Source: Spirochaetes bacterium ADurb.Bin110 (GTDB lineage: Bacteria > Spirochaetota > Spirochaetia > Treponematales > Rectinemataceae). From it: a stretch of 5,885 nt of DNA. Positions 5,885 through 5,885 of the stretch are shown here, one piece after another. Under the pieces are notes generated by a model that saw nothing but the letters and a program-made list of their open reading frames with translations, ran no database searches and was not told where the DNA came from. How positions within the stretch are numbered: position 1 is the first letter of the stretch; each line of letters starts with the position of its first letter. The translations under genes were made by a program, and so were the position numbers. The stretch lies in NCBI GenBank assembly GCA_002070755.1, contig MWDY01000077.1, positions 1-5,885 of the forward strand. The letters run 5' to 3'.

Positions 5885-5885
5885 A

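Noticed and set aside
5792..5885. Start of a plus-strand gene (ATG at 5792)
   Set aside because: It is open to the edge but has no Shine-Dalgarno site. The implied peptide is very rich in charged residues without a recognisable pattern, while the minus strand gives a more protein-like C-terminus.
1..5885. tRNA, rRNA or known riboswitch
   Set aside because: No cloverleaf, rRNA-like or riboswitch-like stretch was recognised in the gaps between genes.

Overview
The window is bacterial DNA of moderate GC content. It has sigma-70-like promoters, Shine-Dalgarno sites on the left-hand genes and short intergenic gaps. The most recognisable content is the head of a phage-defence locus resembling BREX type 3. 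A small P-loop protein, brxF (minus strand, 3415-3900), overlaps by 4 bp the start of a very large P-loop protein of the BrxC/PglY (DUF6079) type (minus strand, 3418 down to base 1). The large gene runs off the left edge after 1139 uninterrupted codons. In described type 3 loci the order is brxF, brxC, pglX, brxH, pglZ, brxA, so the remaining genes would be expected to the left of base 1. They are not visible here. The organism cannot be named. Intergenic arrays of GGAT-type 9-bp words are something I associate with spirochaetes among other phyla, and that is only a weak hint.

From 3901 to 4432 there is no gene. Next to brxF lies its probable extended -10 promoter (TGCTATAAT). Then comes a roughly 310-bp composite repeat element (4024-4334). 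Its outer arms are 9-bp-periodic arrays in opposite orientation, ending in TTTTTGACA and TGTCAAAAA. Its GC-rich core holds hairpins and a degenerate 26-bp tandem repeat. To its right is a second promoter (TTGACT-17-TATACT) pointing right, preceded by two copies of TCACAAAACT spaced 33 bp apart.

The right-hand promoter drives a complete 431-residue ATPase of the AAA_14 + DUF4143 architecture (plus strand, 4433-5728). Its C-terminus carries a PD-(D/E)XK-like motif. The -10 box ends only 6 bases before the ATG, so the mRNA is probably leaderless. The long in-frame extension upstream of that ATG is read-through of the repeat element, not protein.

The last 97 bases are visibly richer in GC and may hold the 3' end of a minus-strand gene converging on the ATPase. 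The BREX genes and the ATPase are divergently transcribed and separated by the repeat element. A functional link between them is possible but is not shown by the sequence.
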